The notes beneath the pieces were generated by a model. It made no database searches, was not told where the DNA came from, and was given only the letters and a program-made list of their open reading frames with translations. The position numbers were made by a program, and so were the translations under genes. A stretch of DNA of 6,726 nucleotides from Acidobacteriaceae bacterium (GTDB taxonomy: Bacteria; Acidobacteriota; Terriglobia; Terriglobales; SbA1): the NCBI GenBank assembly GCA_003136335.1, contig PLEA01000203.1, positions 7,854 through 14,579 of the forward strand, read 5' to 3'. Shown here one piece after another: positions 1 through 6,564 of this stretch (positions within the stretch are counted from its first letter, which is position 1; each line of letters begins with the position of its first letter).

Positions 1-26
1 GCCATCAACCACTCGGCCACCTCTCC
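1..26 (-). tRNA. tRNA-Ser, 5' portion only (cut by window edge)
   Basis: Read on the minus strand, positions 26 to 1 give the 5' end of a serine tRNA. There is a 7-base acceptor strand GGAGAGG, the linker TG, then a D arm GCC-GAGTGGTTGAT-GGC whose two 3-base strands pair. The GGCCGAGTGG core and long D loop are typical of bacterial tRNA-Ser. The anticodon, long variable arm and 3' half lie outside the window, so the isoacceptor cannot be named. tRNA-Leu is less likely because its D arm usually reads differently (GGCGGAATTGG type). Confidence 0.85.
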
Positions 27-29
27 GGG

Positions 30-59
30 TGCTGCGCGTTTTCCGGACGCGGCGCAGCA
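30..59. repeat. 8-bp perfect inverted repeat just upstream of tRNA-Ser
   Basis: TGCTGCGC at 30-37 is the exact reverse complement of GCGCAGCA at 52-59, with a 14-nt loop. It starts 3 nt before the mature tRNA 5' end on the minus strand and lies downstream of the esterase stop. It could be a hairpin ending the four-gene transcript, but neither strand shows a T-run after it, so it is not a classic intrinsic terminator. It could also be a structured tRNA leader. The role is unknown. Confidence 0.45.
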
Positions 60-76
60 ATCCACCGCTGCTGGTT

Positions 77-104
77 AGTTTACAACAGGAGAGATGAATT
101 TCAG
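77..104 (-). promoter_or_regulatory. weak candidate promoter for tRNA-Ser
   Basis: On the minus strand CTGAAA (99-104) and TAAACT (77-82) are separated by 16 nt. Each matches the sigma-70 consensus at four of six positions. The -35 box would overlap the esterase stop codon (101-103). This is the best candidate seen between the esterase and the tRNA, but it is weak. The tRNA may instead be read through from the operon or from this element. Inference only. Confidence 0.2.
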
Positions 105-1000
105 GGCTTCGGCAGGAGGCCGAATTCTCGGGAATGAAATTCCATGACTTCTGCGAAGTGCGACAGAAAATATGTCAGACTGTGGTCGCCGGGGTAGGGG
201 TGATATTCGTGCTTCACACCCTCTTTTTGCAGTTCGTCGTGCAAGGCGGCCGCTCCCTTTTCGAAGCCGTAGTTGTCATCCTGGCCACAGTTGAAATAGA
301 TGGCCAGTTTTCGCAGAGCTGCGGCATTCCTCTTCGCCAGAACAAATAGACTGTTGTCATTCCAGTGGGGCACATTGATCGGCTTGCCGAACACTGCGGC
401 GAGCACTCCGGCTAGAGGCGCTCCTGTCCGGGATGCGGAGTCCAGTGCTTGCGGCGATTCGGTGATGAGCGCGGCGCTCTGGGCGCTCACCGCTGAGAAC
501 AGTTCAGGATGCGCGAACGCGAAGCGCAATGCCCCATAGCCACCCATGGAAATTCCGCTGATGGCGCGTCCCGCGCGGCCGGGGCGGGTCCGGTATTTAC
601 TCTCGACGTGAGGCAGGAACTCTTGCAGAAAAAAATCGTTGTAGCGGACGGAACCGTCGGCGGAATTAATGTAGAAGCTACGCCTGCCCTCGGGCGCAGC
701 GATTAGAAAGTCACCCATCTTGTGCTGGTTACGAAGATCGTCTAGCAAGGTCCAGCCGCCGCTGCTGAAGAGGGTTTGCTCGTTGTCGCCCAGGCCGTGC
801 AGAAAATAAAGCACCGGATACCGCTTTGGGGGATGCTGTGTAGCGCCCGCATCGTAGCCTGCGGGGAAGTAGACGCAATAGTGGACCACTTGTTTAAGAA
901 TATGGCTGTTCAGGGCGCTGCAGTCGATGCGGCTCTGCGCGGCCGCCGAGGCTCCGGCTATCAAGATGAACAAACAGACAAGCCTGAGGGCACGGATCAT
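101..1000 (-). CDS. secreted alpha/beta-hydrolase esterase (esterase D / FrmB / Ag85-like fold)
   Basis: A 299-residue protein of the 'putative esterase' alpha/beta-hydrolase family, which includes S-formylglutathione hydrolase, antigen-85-like acyltransferases and carbohydrate esterases. Residues 1-21 form a signal peptide: R3 and R6, a hydrophobic core, then A19-A20-A21 before Q22. It is therefore probably exported to the periplasm. The HGLGD stretch at 68-72 suits the oxyanion region. The nucleophile is S151 in GISMG (149-153), the acid is probably D241 or D242, and H273 in GDHSL completes the triad. C27 and C42 could form a disulfide after export. It is the last gene of the four-gene run, 10 nt after the permease stop, with no visible Shine-Dalgarno sequence, which suggests coupled translation. 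The export signal supports this ATG. The substrate (acyl group on a glycan, lipid or xenobiotic) is unknown. The fold and catalytic class are fairly sure. Confidence 0.9.
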   Translation of the reverse strand: MIRALRLVCLFILIAGASAAAQSRIDCSALNSHILKQVVHYCVYFPAGYDAGATQHPPKRYPVLYFLHGLGDNEQTLFSSGGWTLLDDLRNQHKMGDFLIAAPEGRRSFYINSADGSVRYNDFFLQEFLPHVESKYRTRPGRAGRAISGISMGGYGALRFAFAHPELFSAVSAQSAALITESPQALDSASRTGAPLAGVLAAVFGKPINVPHWNDNSLFVLAKRNAAALRKLAIYFNCGQDDNYGFEKGAAALHDELQKEGVKHEYHPYPGDHSLTYFLSHFAEVMEFHSREFGLLPKP

Positions 1001-1010
1001 GCGGGTCAGT

Positions 1011-2423
1011 TTATTCGTAGCGCAGCGCCTGTACGGGATCGAGCTTGGCGGCCCGCGCAGCCGGATACAAGCCGGAAACCAGGCTGACGAGGAACGAGAA
1101 TCCGATCGCTAAGGCAACCAGCCACCAGGGCACTGCCCAGAAATTATCCGGCGTAAGAGACTCGCGCCTTAGGTAGACATTGGTTGCCAAGTTAATAATT
1201 CGACCGATGGCCCAGCCGAGCGCCACCCCCGCGATTCCGCCAAGGATCCCCATGGCGCCAGCCTCGGCGAAGAAGAGTTTCTTCACGTCGCCGTCGCTTG
1301 CCCCAATAGCCTTCATGATGCCGATCTCGCGACGTCGTTCGAGAATGGCCATTACCAGCGTGTTGACGATTCCGATCGACGCAACCGCAAGCGCCAGACT
1401 GCCGAAGATCAACAGGAACAGATCCAGCACCCGAAAAAACGTTCGCAGACTTTGGCTGGCATCGAGTAGAGAGAAAGTGGTAAACCCCATTTTCTTGATG
1501 GCGTCCTCTACGACCTGAACTTGAGTCGGATTCTTCACGCGCACGCTGATCGAGGAATAAACCGCTTGGTCGCTGGCGGCTCGCGAGATTTCGCGAAGGT
1601 CGGTGGGCTGCATGATGTGAAGACTTTCGGCCAGCTTCAGCGGCAGAAATACTTTGGCGCGGGTGGGCCCGCGCATGCTCTCTGGATCGAGGTCGGCAAC
1701 GCCGACAATCTTGAGCTTCTGTTCGCGTGAAACCACGGAATATGCGGCCCCGGCGAGATTGCTATCGGAATTCGCCGCGGCGGCGCTTGGCGGCAAGGAT
1801 TGTGCCGGGCTGGGCGCGCGTTGCGCGTAGCGCATCGTCAATTCCTTGCCTAGCAGCGGCTTCGCAAGATCGGCGACATTCAGTTCATCGCCTCCGCGCG
1901 GCGGAGTTTTGCCTAGCAACTCTTCGGCAAATGTTTTTTGCAGAATCACCTCGGGCGCGGTGTCCGAAGAAAAGAAGCCGCCCTGCATGCCTTCGAACGC
2001 ATCGTTGGATTTTGCGGACGGGGGCAGCGCCGAGATCATCGTGAGATGCGGCTTGTCGTCGTAGCGGAGCTCCGTAATGAAACGGATGTCAGGATAAGCC
2101 TCGAGCACGTTGGGCAGATGTTCGATCTCCTGCCGCGCGGGCTCGTCGAGGATGCGGCTTTCGCCGGGAGTGGGCCCGATGCGCTGTTCCTCGCGCTCGC
2201 GGCCCATCCCGCGCAGATCGCGGCGCGAAGTGACGACCACGGTATCAAACAGCCCGGACTTCACCAGCCGGCGCGACGCCAACTGCTGCAGGCCAATGCC
2301 CAGCGAGAGCATCGCCACCAACGACGCTACTCCCACCGAGATTCCAATCGTAGTGAGTGAGTTTCGCAGCAACGACTCGCGCAAATTCCGCAGGGCGAGT
2401 TCGGCCAGATCTGGAATCTTCAA
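1011..2423 (-). CDS. ABC transporter permease, MacB/FtsX (LolC/E-like) family
   Basis: A 470-residue inner-membrane permease with the four-helix MacB/FtsX plan. An N-terminal amphipathic stretch and TM1 (about 23-48) are followed by a large periplasmic domain (about 50-325, MacB_PCD type). Three more helices lie at about 333-361, 385-411 and 431-454. The cytoplasmic coupling signature ERRREIGIMKAIGAS (362-376) and the C-terminal GLYPAARAAKLDPVQALRYE (451-470) are family hallmarks. Such proteins use cytoplasmic ATP hydrolysis for mechanical work in the periplasm (antibiotic or peptide export, lipoprotein release) rather than moving substrate through the membrane. The start is TTG, chosen because GGGAGG lies 6 nt upstream and the start overlaps the ATPase stop. 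The periplasmic domain has a Pro/Ala/Ser-rich low-complexity stretch at 202-222. The paired ATPase is directly upstream. No membrane-fusion (HlyD/MacA-type) gene is visible, so the substrate is open. Confidence 0.92.
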   Translation of the reverse strand: MKIPDLAELALRNLRESLLRNSLTTIGISVGVASLVAMLSLGIGLQQLASRRLVKSGLFDTVVVTSRRDLRGMGREREEQRIGPTPGESRILDEPARQEIEHLPNVLEAYPDIRFITELRYDDKPHLTMISALPPSAKSNDAFEGMQGGFFSSDTAPEVILQKTFAEELLGKTPPRGGDELNVADLAKPLLGKELTMRYAQRAPSPAQSLPPSAAAANSDSNLAGAAYSVVSREQKLKIVGVADLDPESMRGPTRAKVFLPLKLAESLHIMQPTDLREISRAASDQAVYSSISVRVKNPTQVQVVEDAIKKMGFTTFSLLDASQSLRTFFRVLDLFLLIFGSLALAVASIGIVNTLVMAILERRREIGIMKAIGASDGDVKKLFFAEAGAMGILGGIAGVALGWAIGRIINLATNVYLRRESLTPDNFWAVPWWLVALAIGFSFLVSLVSGLYPAARAAKLDPVQALRYE

Positions 2424-3184
2424 GACTGTCCTCCCTGAACCCGCGCACCATCGGCCGTGGACGCGTTCGGCCGGTCGTCGATCAACTTTCCATCCGCCAG
2501 GAAGATCATGCGTTGCGCGTAACGCTCGGCCAGGGCACGCTCGTGCGTTACCATCACGACCGTCATTCCCAACCCCCGGTTGAATTCGCGGACCATGTCC
2601 ATGATCTCGGTCCCGGTGTGGCTGTCGAGATTTCCGGTGGGTTCGTCGGCCAGCAGAAGCTGCGGACGGTTGATGAGGGCACGCGCCAGGGCAGCTCTCT
2701 GTTGCTCTCCGCCGGAAAGCTCGCTGGGACGGTGGTTCATGCGCGCCTGCAAGCCCACTCGTTCTAAAGCCTCTCGAGAAAGATTCTGACGCTGGCTGCG
2801 ATCGACTTCGGCAAAGCGGAGAGGCAGTTCCACGTTCTCCGCGAGCGTCATGCTGGCGATCAGATTGAACGACTGAAAAACCATCCCTACTACACGCAGC
2901 CGGTACTTGGCGAGTTCCTCGCGCGAGAGTTTTGCCAGATCACGATCCTGCACGACGACGCTTCCCGACGTCGGACGATCGAGACCTGCAATCAGATTCA
3001 GCACCGAAGACTTGCCCGAGCCGGAACTGCCGAGGAGCGCGACAAACTCTCCAGCGCGCACTTCGACCGAGACGCCATCGACCGCGCGGATCAGAGTCTC
3101 GCCCATGCGGTAGTGCCGGCAAAGATTTTCGCTGCGGATCGCGACGGTTCTGGACGCGGCAGACACTGCGGGCGCTGTCGGCAT
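2420..3184 (-). CDS. ABC transporter ATP-binding protein, LolD/MacB-type
   Basis: A 254-residue cytoplasmic ATPase, about the usual length for stand-alone LolD/MacB-type subunits. Walker A GSSGSGKS is at 52-59, the Q-loop Q104 in VFQSFNL at 102-108, signature LSGGEQ at 156-161, and Walker B LLLADE at 176-181. The D-loop GNLDS is at 184-188 and the switch histidine is H214 in VMVTHE. The segment around ADEPTGNLDS is characteristic of the LolD/MacB/FtsE group. It must pair with the FtsX-type permease encoded next, whose TTG start overlaps this gene's TGA. Upstream, the exporter stop is only 5 nt away. A GGGGAG lies 14 nt before the ATG, rather far, so translation is probably coupled. All catalytic motifs are intact. 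The C-terminal 15-20 residues are hydrophilic and variable-looking. The transported or extracted substrate is not evident. Confidence 0.94.
   Translation of the reverse strand: MPTAPAVSAASRTVAIRSENLCRHYRMGETLIRAVDGVSVEVRAGEFVALLGSSGSGKSSVLNLIAGLDRPTSGSVVVQDRDLAKLSREELAKYRLRVVGMVFQSFNLIASMTLAENVELPLRFAEVDRSQRQNLSREALERVGLQARMNHRPSELSGGEQQRAALARALINRPQLLLADEPTGNLDSHTGTEIMDMVREFNRGLGMTVVMVTHERALAERYAQRMIFLADGKLIDDRPNASTADGARVQGGQS
2430..2435 (-). promoter_or_regulatory. Shine-Dalgarno that fixes the TTG start of the permease
   Basis: On the minus strand GGGAGG is followed by 6 nt (ACAGTC) and then TTG at 2423-2421. Spacing and match are near ideal. No in-frame ATG or GTG lies close by, so this site supports the rare TTG start. 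It lies inside the 3' end of the ATPase gene. Confidence 0.75.
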
Positions 3185-3189
3185 AGGGG

Positions 3190-5139
3190 CTAGCGCATCT
3201 CCCCTCGCAGCACACGCAACGCGTCGCCCGCTTTCACATCGCCGTTCTTGGCGTCTGCGCCATTGCCATTCACCGCAACCGCGTCTCCTTCGCCGGGAGC
3301 CAGGAATAAATTTTCTTCGACGCCGTGTTGGCGTGTGTAAAGGTCATAGTACCGTCCACGCGCGGCATAGAGCTGGGCATGCGTCCCCCGCTCCACAATC
3401 TGCCCTTGTTCCATCACCATAATCTGGTCGGCACGGCGGATCGTCGAAAGCCGATGCGCGATCACGAACGTGGTGCGTCCCTGCATCAGAAACGCGAGGC
3501 CTTGCTGGATCATCTGTTCCGACTCCGAGTCGAGGCTGGACGTGGCTTCGTCGAGAATCAGAATGCGCGGCTCAGCCAGAATCGCGCGGGCAATCGAAAT
3601 CCGCTGCCGCTGACCGCCCGACAGTTTCACGCCGCGCTCACCCACCACCGTGTCATACTTAGCGGTAAACGACTCGGCAAACTCGTCGACGCGCGCGATC
3701 CGACACGCCCGTATGACGTCTTCCTCGCTGGCCTCTGGGCGCGAGAAGGCGACGTTTTCACGAATTGTCCCGTCGAACAGAAACGATTCCTGTAATACGA
3801 CTCCCAACCGGGTGCGGAAAGAATCGAGCCGCACGGTGCTCAAGTCCACGCCATCCACGAGGACCGTCCCCTTCGAAGGCACATAGAAAGCCGAGATCAA
3901 GCCAGTCGTCGTTGACTTTCCCGAGCCGGAAGAACCGACGAGAGCAGTCACCGTTCCCGGTTCAGAGTGAAAAGAAATATTGCGCAGAACATCGTGGGTT
4001 CCGTCATAGCTGAAAGTTACATTCTCGAACTCGACTGTGCCCACAATATCGCGTAGTTGCACGGAGCGTTTTGGGTCCTGATCCTCCGGCCGCTCCCCCA
4101 TGATCTCCTGGGTTCGCTCCAAACCAGCCAGCGCTTCGGTAAGTTGAGTGCCGATGGACACCACCTGCATGACGGGAGCGATCAAAAACACCAGCAGGAA
4201 ATTGTAGGAAAAATAACTGCCCGGAGTCAGATTGTGGGCCACCATCTGACGCCCGCCAACGTACATCGTGGCAGCGCCAACCACTCCCAGCAGCACGCTG
4301 GCGGAAAGACCCATCAGCGACGTGGCCGTCAACGTGCGCATGACGTTATCGAGCAAGCGGCGCACTCCCCCGGCGAAAATCTTTTCTTCGCGTTTTTCCG
4401 CGTGATATCCCTTGATGACCCGAACGCCACCCAAAGATTCCGTCAGGCGTCCTGTGACTTCTGCATTGATTTTGCCGCGTTCGCGGAAGATAGGACGGAT
4501 CGTCGAGAAAGCTCTGTTCAGGGCAAAGGCAAAGCAACCGAGGGAGCCGACGGCAATCAGCGTAAGCGGTGCGCTGATGCGAAGCAGCAAGGCGAGCGCA
4601 ATGCCGGCCGCGACCAAGCCGCCGGCAAAGTCCACCAAGCCTGTTCCCAGCAGATTGCGAACGCCCTCTACATCGCTCATGATGCGTGAAACCAGAGCGC
4701 CGGTTTTGTTGGCATCGTAAAAGGCTACGGGCAGGCGGGAGATGTGCGCTTGTACTTGCTCGCGGAGGTCGGCAATCAGGCGCTGCGCAGCCTTCGACAG
4801 CAATTGGGTCAGAGAAAAAGAAGTGACGCCCTGAACGAGCGTCGCCAATAAAACCGACAGAACCAGAGGACGCAGCAATCCGGTCTGATGCTTAGCCACC
4901 ACGTTATCAATCAGGAATTTCGAGGAATACGGCAGCACGAATCCAGCGACCTTATTGATCACCATCAGCACGAAGCCGAGCGCGAGCAGTCGGCGGCGCG
5001 GACGCATCAACTTCCAGACTTCGGGCCAGACGGCCTTCAGGCGCTGGGTCTTCGGGGGCTTCTCGACTTCTTTGGCTGGAGAACTCAATCTACTGTTTGA
5101 CTCCATTACGCCTTGATTCGCTTCATTATTGTCACACAT
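3190..5139 (-). CDS. ABC exporter half-transporter (TMD-NBD fusion, MsbA/BmrA-like)
   Basis: A 649-residue type IV-fold exporter subunit that should work as a dimer in the inner membrane, pumping lipids, peptides or drugs. After a charged cytoplasmic leader (1-48), six membrane helices are spread over roughly 50-330. The coupling region has YDANKTGALVSRIMSDVEGV (141-160). The nucleotide-binding domain follows: A-loop Y378, Walker A GSSGSGKST (402-410), Q450, GERG (500-503), LSGGQ (506-510), ILILDE (526-531), SSLD (534-537) and H562. Everything needed for ATP hydrolysis is present. A hydrophilic Gly/Asn/Ala/Asp-rich tail (about 607-649) extends past the usual end. It is the first gene of the run. 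The start is uncertain. ATG at 5139 has no Shine-Dalgarno. ATG at 5106 (residue 12) has a weak AAGG 4 nt upstream and would leave a wider promoter region. The substrate cannot be inferred. Confidence 0.94.
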   Translation of the reverse strand: MCDNNEANQGVMESNSRLSSPAKEVEKPPKTQRLKAVWPEVWKLMRPRRRLLALGFVLMVINKVAGFVLPYSSKFLIDNVVAKHQTGLLRPLVLSVLLATLVQGVTSFSLTQLLSKAAQRLIADLREQVQAHISRLPVAFYDANKTGALVSRIMSDVEGVRNLLGTGLVDFAGGLVAAGIALALLLRISAPLTLIAVGSLGCFAFALNRAFSTIRPIFRERGKINAEVTGRLTESLGGVRVIKGYHAEKREEKIFAGGVRRLLDNVMRTLTATSLMGLSASVLLGVVGAATMYVGGRQMVAHNLTPGSYFSYNFLLVFLIAPVMQVVSIGTQLTEALAGLERTQEIMGERPEDQDPKRSVQLRDIVGTVEFENVTFSYDGTHDVLRNISFHSEPGTVTALVGSSGSGKSTTTGLISAFYVPSKGTVLVDGVDLSTVRLDSFRTRLGVVLQESFLFDGTIRENVAFSRPEASEEDVIRACRIARVDEFAESFTAKYDTVVGERGVKLSGGQRQRISIARAILAEPRILILDEATSSLDSESEQMIQQGLAFLMQGRTTFVIAHRLSTIRRADQIMVMEQGQIVERGTHAQLYAARGRYYDLYTRQHGVEENLFLAPGEGDAVAVNGNGADAKNGDVKAGDALRVLRGEMR

Positions 5140-5166
5140 CCAGCGGTCGAGCGCCGCTTTGTGACA
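5130..5166. promoter_or_regulatory. candidate operator: inverted repeat TGTCACA-N23-TGTGACA
   Basis: TGTCACA at 5130-5136 and TGTGACA at 5160-5166 are perfect 7-bp inverted arms with centres 30 bp apart, about three helical turns. A second, off-centre inverted pair, AGCGG (5142-5146) and CCGCT (5154-5158), lies between them. The element sits between divergent genes. One arm covers the candidate -35 of the kinase and the other adjoins the upstream candidate ATG of the exporter. It could be a site for the linked response regulator. Chance occurrence is not excluded. Confidence 0.35.
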
Positions 5167-5190
5167 GGGCGCATCCCCACGTTGTATGCT
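5161..5190 (+). promoter_or_regulatory. candidate sigma-70-type promoter of the kinase gene
   Basis: GTGACA (5161-5166, five of six matches to the -35 consensus) and TATGCT (5185-5190, four of six to the -10) are 18 nt apart. Transcription would start about 7 nt after the -10, at or next to the GTG codon at 5197. No comparably good pair was found on the opposite strand for the exporter operon. Pattern-based inference. Confidence 0.4.
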
Positions 5191-5196
5191 CGGGGC

Positions 5197-6564
5197 GTGT
5201 CTCGCCCGTCTTCGCCGGAGCGTTCGCCGACCCTAGGCCTCTTGCTGGGCCTGCTCATCACGCTGTCCGCGGTAGTGGCCTACTCGGCCTATATCACGTG
5301 GCAAGTGAAGGGGCTGCGGAAGTTGCAGACCGAACTGGTGGATCGCAACCGCAAGGATTCTTTGCAGTTGCTGCGAATTCAGAACGATCTCAACCTGCTC
5401 GCCGTAGCCATGCGCGACATGGTGAGCAGCGATGAGCCCTATCCGCTGACGGCGTGGTCCGCGCAGTTCCAGCGGATTCGGACCGATCTGGACGATGCGA
5501 TGCGCCTGGAGGCGAGATTTGCCGCAGCCAGCCGAACTCCCGAGCAGAGCGTGTTTCTCGCGGGAAATGTTAACCAGTTCTGGGATGCCGTCGATCGCGT
5601 TTTCGGGCTCGCGCATGACGGCAAGGAAAAAGAGGCGCGCGAGCAAATCCAGCTTTCACTGCAGGAGCGGCAAGCGGCTCTGAGTACGGCCGTGGCCCGA
5701 TTGCTGGTGCAGAACAGCGAGAATGAAGAGCAAGCTGGCCAGCGCATCGTTCAGATCTATGACCGGGTGCAGAGGGAAGTCTATGTTTTTCTGGCTGCAA
5801 CTCTTTTGGCGATTCTGCTGAACGGTCTTTCGCTGATTCGCTGGAACCGCAGGTTGTTCGCGCGCCTGGCCGAGATCTCCGAGCGCCGCAGCGAACTGGC
5901 GCAGAAACTGATTGCCACCCAGGAATCTACGCTGCGTTACATTTCGCGCGAGCTGCACGATGAATTCGGTCAGATTCTCACTGCTGTGGGGTCGATGCTG
6001 CGACGCGCGGGACCGCATGCACCGGAAGGTTCGTCGCTGCGGGCTGATTTGAAGGAGGTTCTTCAGATCGTGCAGACCACGCTGGAGAGCGTGCGCAGTC
6101 TCTCGCAGGCACTGCATCCCGTGATGCTGGACGAGGCTGGATTGGAAAGCACGCTCGACTGGTACATCCCTACCATAGAACGACAAACCGGAATTGCCAT
6201 ATCCTATGAGAAGCAGGGCGTGGCGTTTCCCGTGGATGGCGGCGCCGGTGTGCATGTCTATCGCGTCTTGCAGGAAGCGCTGAACAATGTGGCGCGGCAC
6301 TCCGGGGCCAAGCAGGCGTGGGTGCGTTTGCGTTTCTTGCCTGGTGCTCTTGAGTTGGAAGTGGAAGATCATGGGGTCGGATTCGCGGAACGTCCGAACA
6401 AGCGTGGGATTGGTTTGGTAGCCATGCGCGAGCGGTCTGAGTTGATGGGCGGGCAAATTGTTTTTTCGCGCCCACCGGAAGGCGGAACTCTGGTGCATCT
6501 GGAAGTTCCAAGGGAGAAAGTGGAGTCTTATGGAAAAGAAGATCACAGTGTTGCTGGTGGATGA
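5197..6564 (+). CDS. membrane sensor histidine kinase, NarL/LiaS-type (HisKA_3)
   Basis: With the GTG start at 5197 it is 455 residues. TM1 is about 13-35, a largely alpha-helical external sensor resembling a four-helix bundle about 36-193, and TM2 about 195-214. A short charged linker or coiled coil (215-245) follows. Phosphorylation should occur on H254 in RELHDEFGQ (251-259), the HisKA_3 dimerisation motif. LHPVMLDEAGL (306-316) is typical of this family. The ATPase domain has the N box EALNN (360-364), G1 box DHGVG (391-395) and G2 box GIGL (404-407). It should autophosphorylate and pass phosphate to the regulator overlapping its 3' end. The frame stays open back to a TTG at 5113, and GTG at 5161 is also possible. 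None has a good Shine-Dalgarno. 5197 was chosen because it just precedes TM1 and avoids the divergent gene. The ligand is unknown. Confidence 0.9.
   Translation: MSRPSSPERSPTLGLLLGLLITLSAVVAYSAYITWQVKGLRKLQTELVDRNRKDSLQLLRIQNDLNLLAVAMRDMVSSDEPYPLTAWSAQFQRIRTDLDDAMRLEARFAAASRTPEQSVFLAGNVNQFWDAVDRVFGLAHDGKEKEAREQIQLSLQERQAALSTAVARLLVQNSENEEQAGQRIVQIYDRVQREVYVFLAATLLAILLNGLSLIRWNRRLFARLAEISERRSELAQKLIATQESTLRYISRELHDEFGQILTAVGSMLRRAGPHAPEGSSLRADLKEVLQIVQTTLESVRSLSQALHPVMLDEAGLESTLDWYIPTIERQTGIAISYEKQGVAFPVDGGAGVHVYRVLQEALNNVARHSGAKQAWVRLRFLPGALELEVEDHGVGFAERPNKRGIGLVAMRERSELMGGQIVFSRPPEGGTLVHLEVPREKVESYGKEDHSVAGG
6521..6525 (+). promoter_or_regulatory. Shine-Dalgarno of the response regulator
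   Basis: TGGAG lies 4 nt before the ATG at 6530, inside the kinase coding region. It supports this internal start and the 35-nt overlap with the kinase gene. Confidence 0.6.

Noticed and set aside
960..1000. Lipoprotein signal in the esterase (Cys at residue 9)
   Set aside because: The residues before C9 (R-L-V) do not fit a lipobox and the cysteine is inside the hydrophobic core. A signal peptidase I site at A19-A21 fits better.
1938..2583. Overlapping plus-strand open frames opposite the permease and ATPase
   Set aside because: Arg/Ser-rich shadow translations with no recognisable domain; the opposite strand is clearly coding.
4057..4689. Plus-strand open frame of 210 codons opposite the exporter
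   Set aside because: Composition is Gln/His/Arg-rich, as expected for a shadow. The minus strand encodes intact exporter helices and NBD motifs.
5113..5196. Upstream extension of the kinase to TTG at 5113
   Set aside because: It would overlap the divergent exporter start at 5139 and run through the candidate promoter. It has no Shine-Dalgarno, and its residues look unlike a cytoplasmic leader of the family.
5656..6546. Long open frame (296 codons) on the minus strand opposite the kinase gene
   Set aside because: Its translation shows no domain or membrane plan I recognise, whereas the plus strand carries all the kinase motifs. Long antisense frames are common in GC-rich genes.
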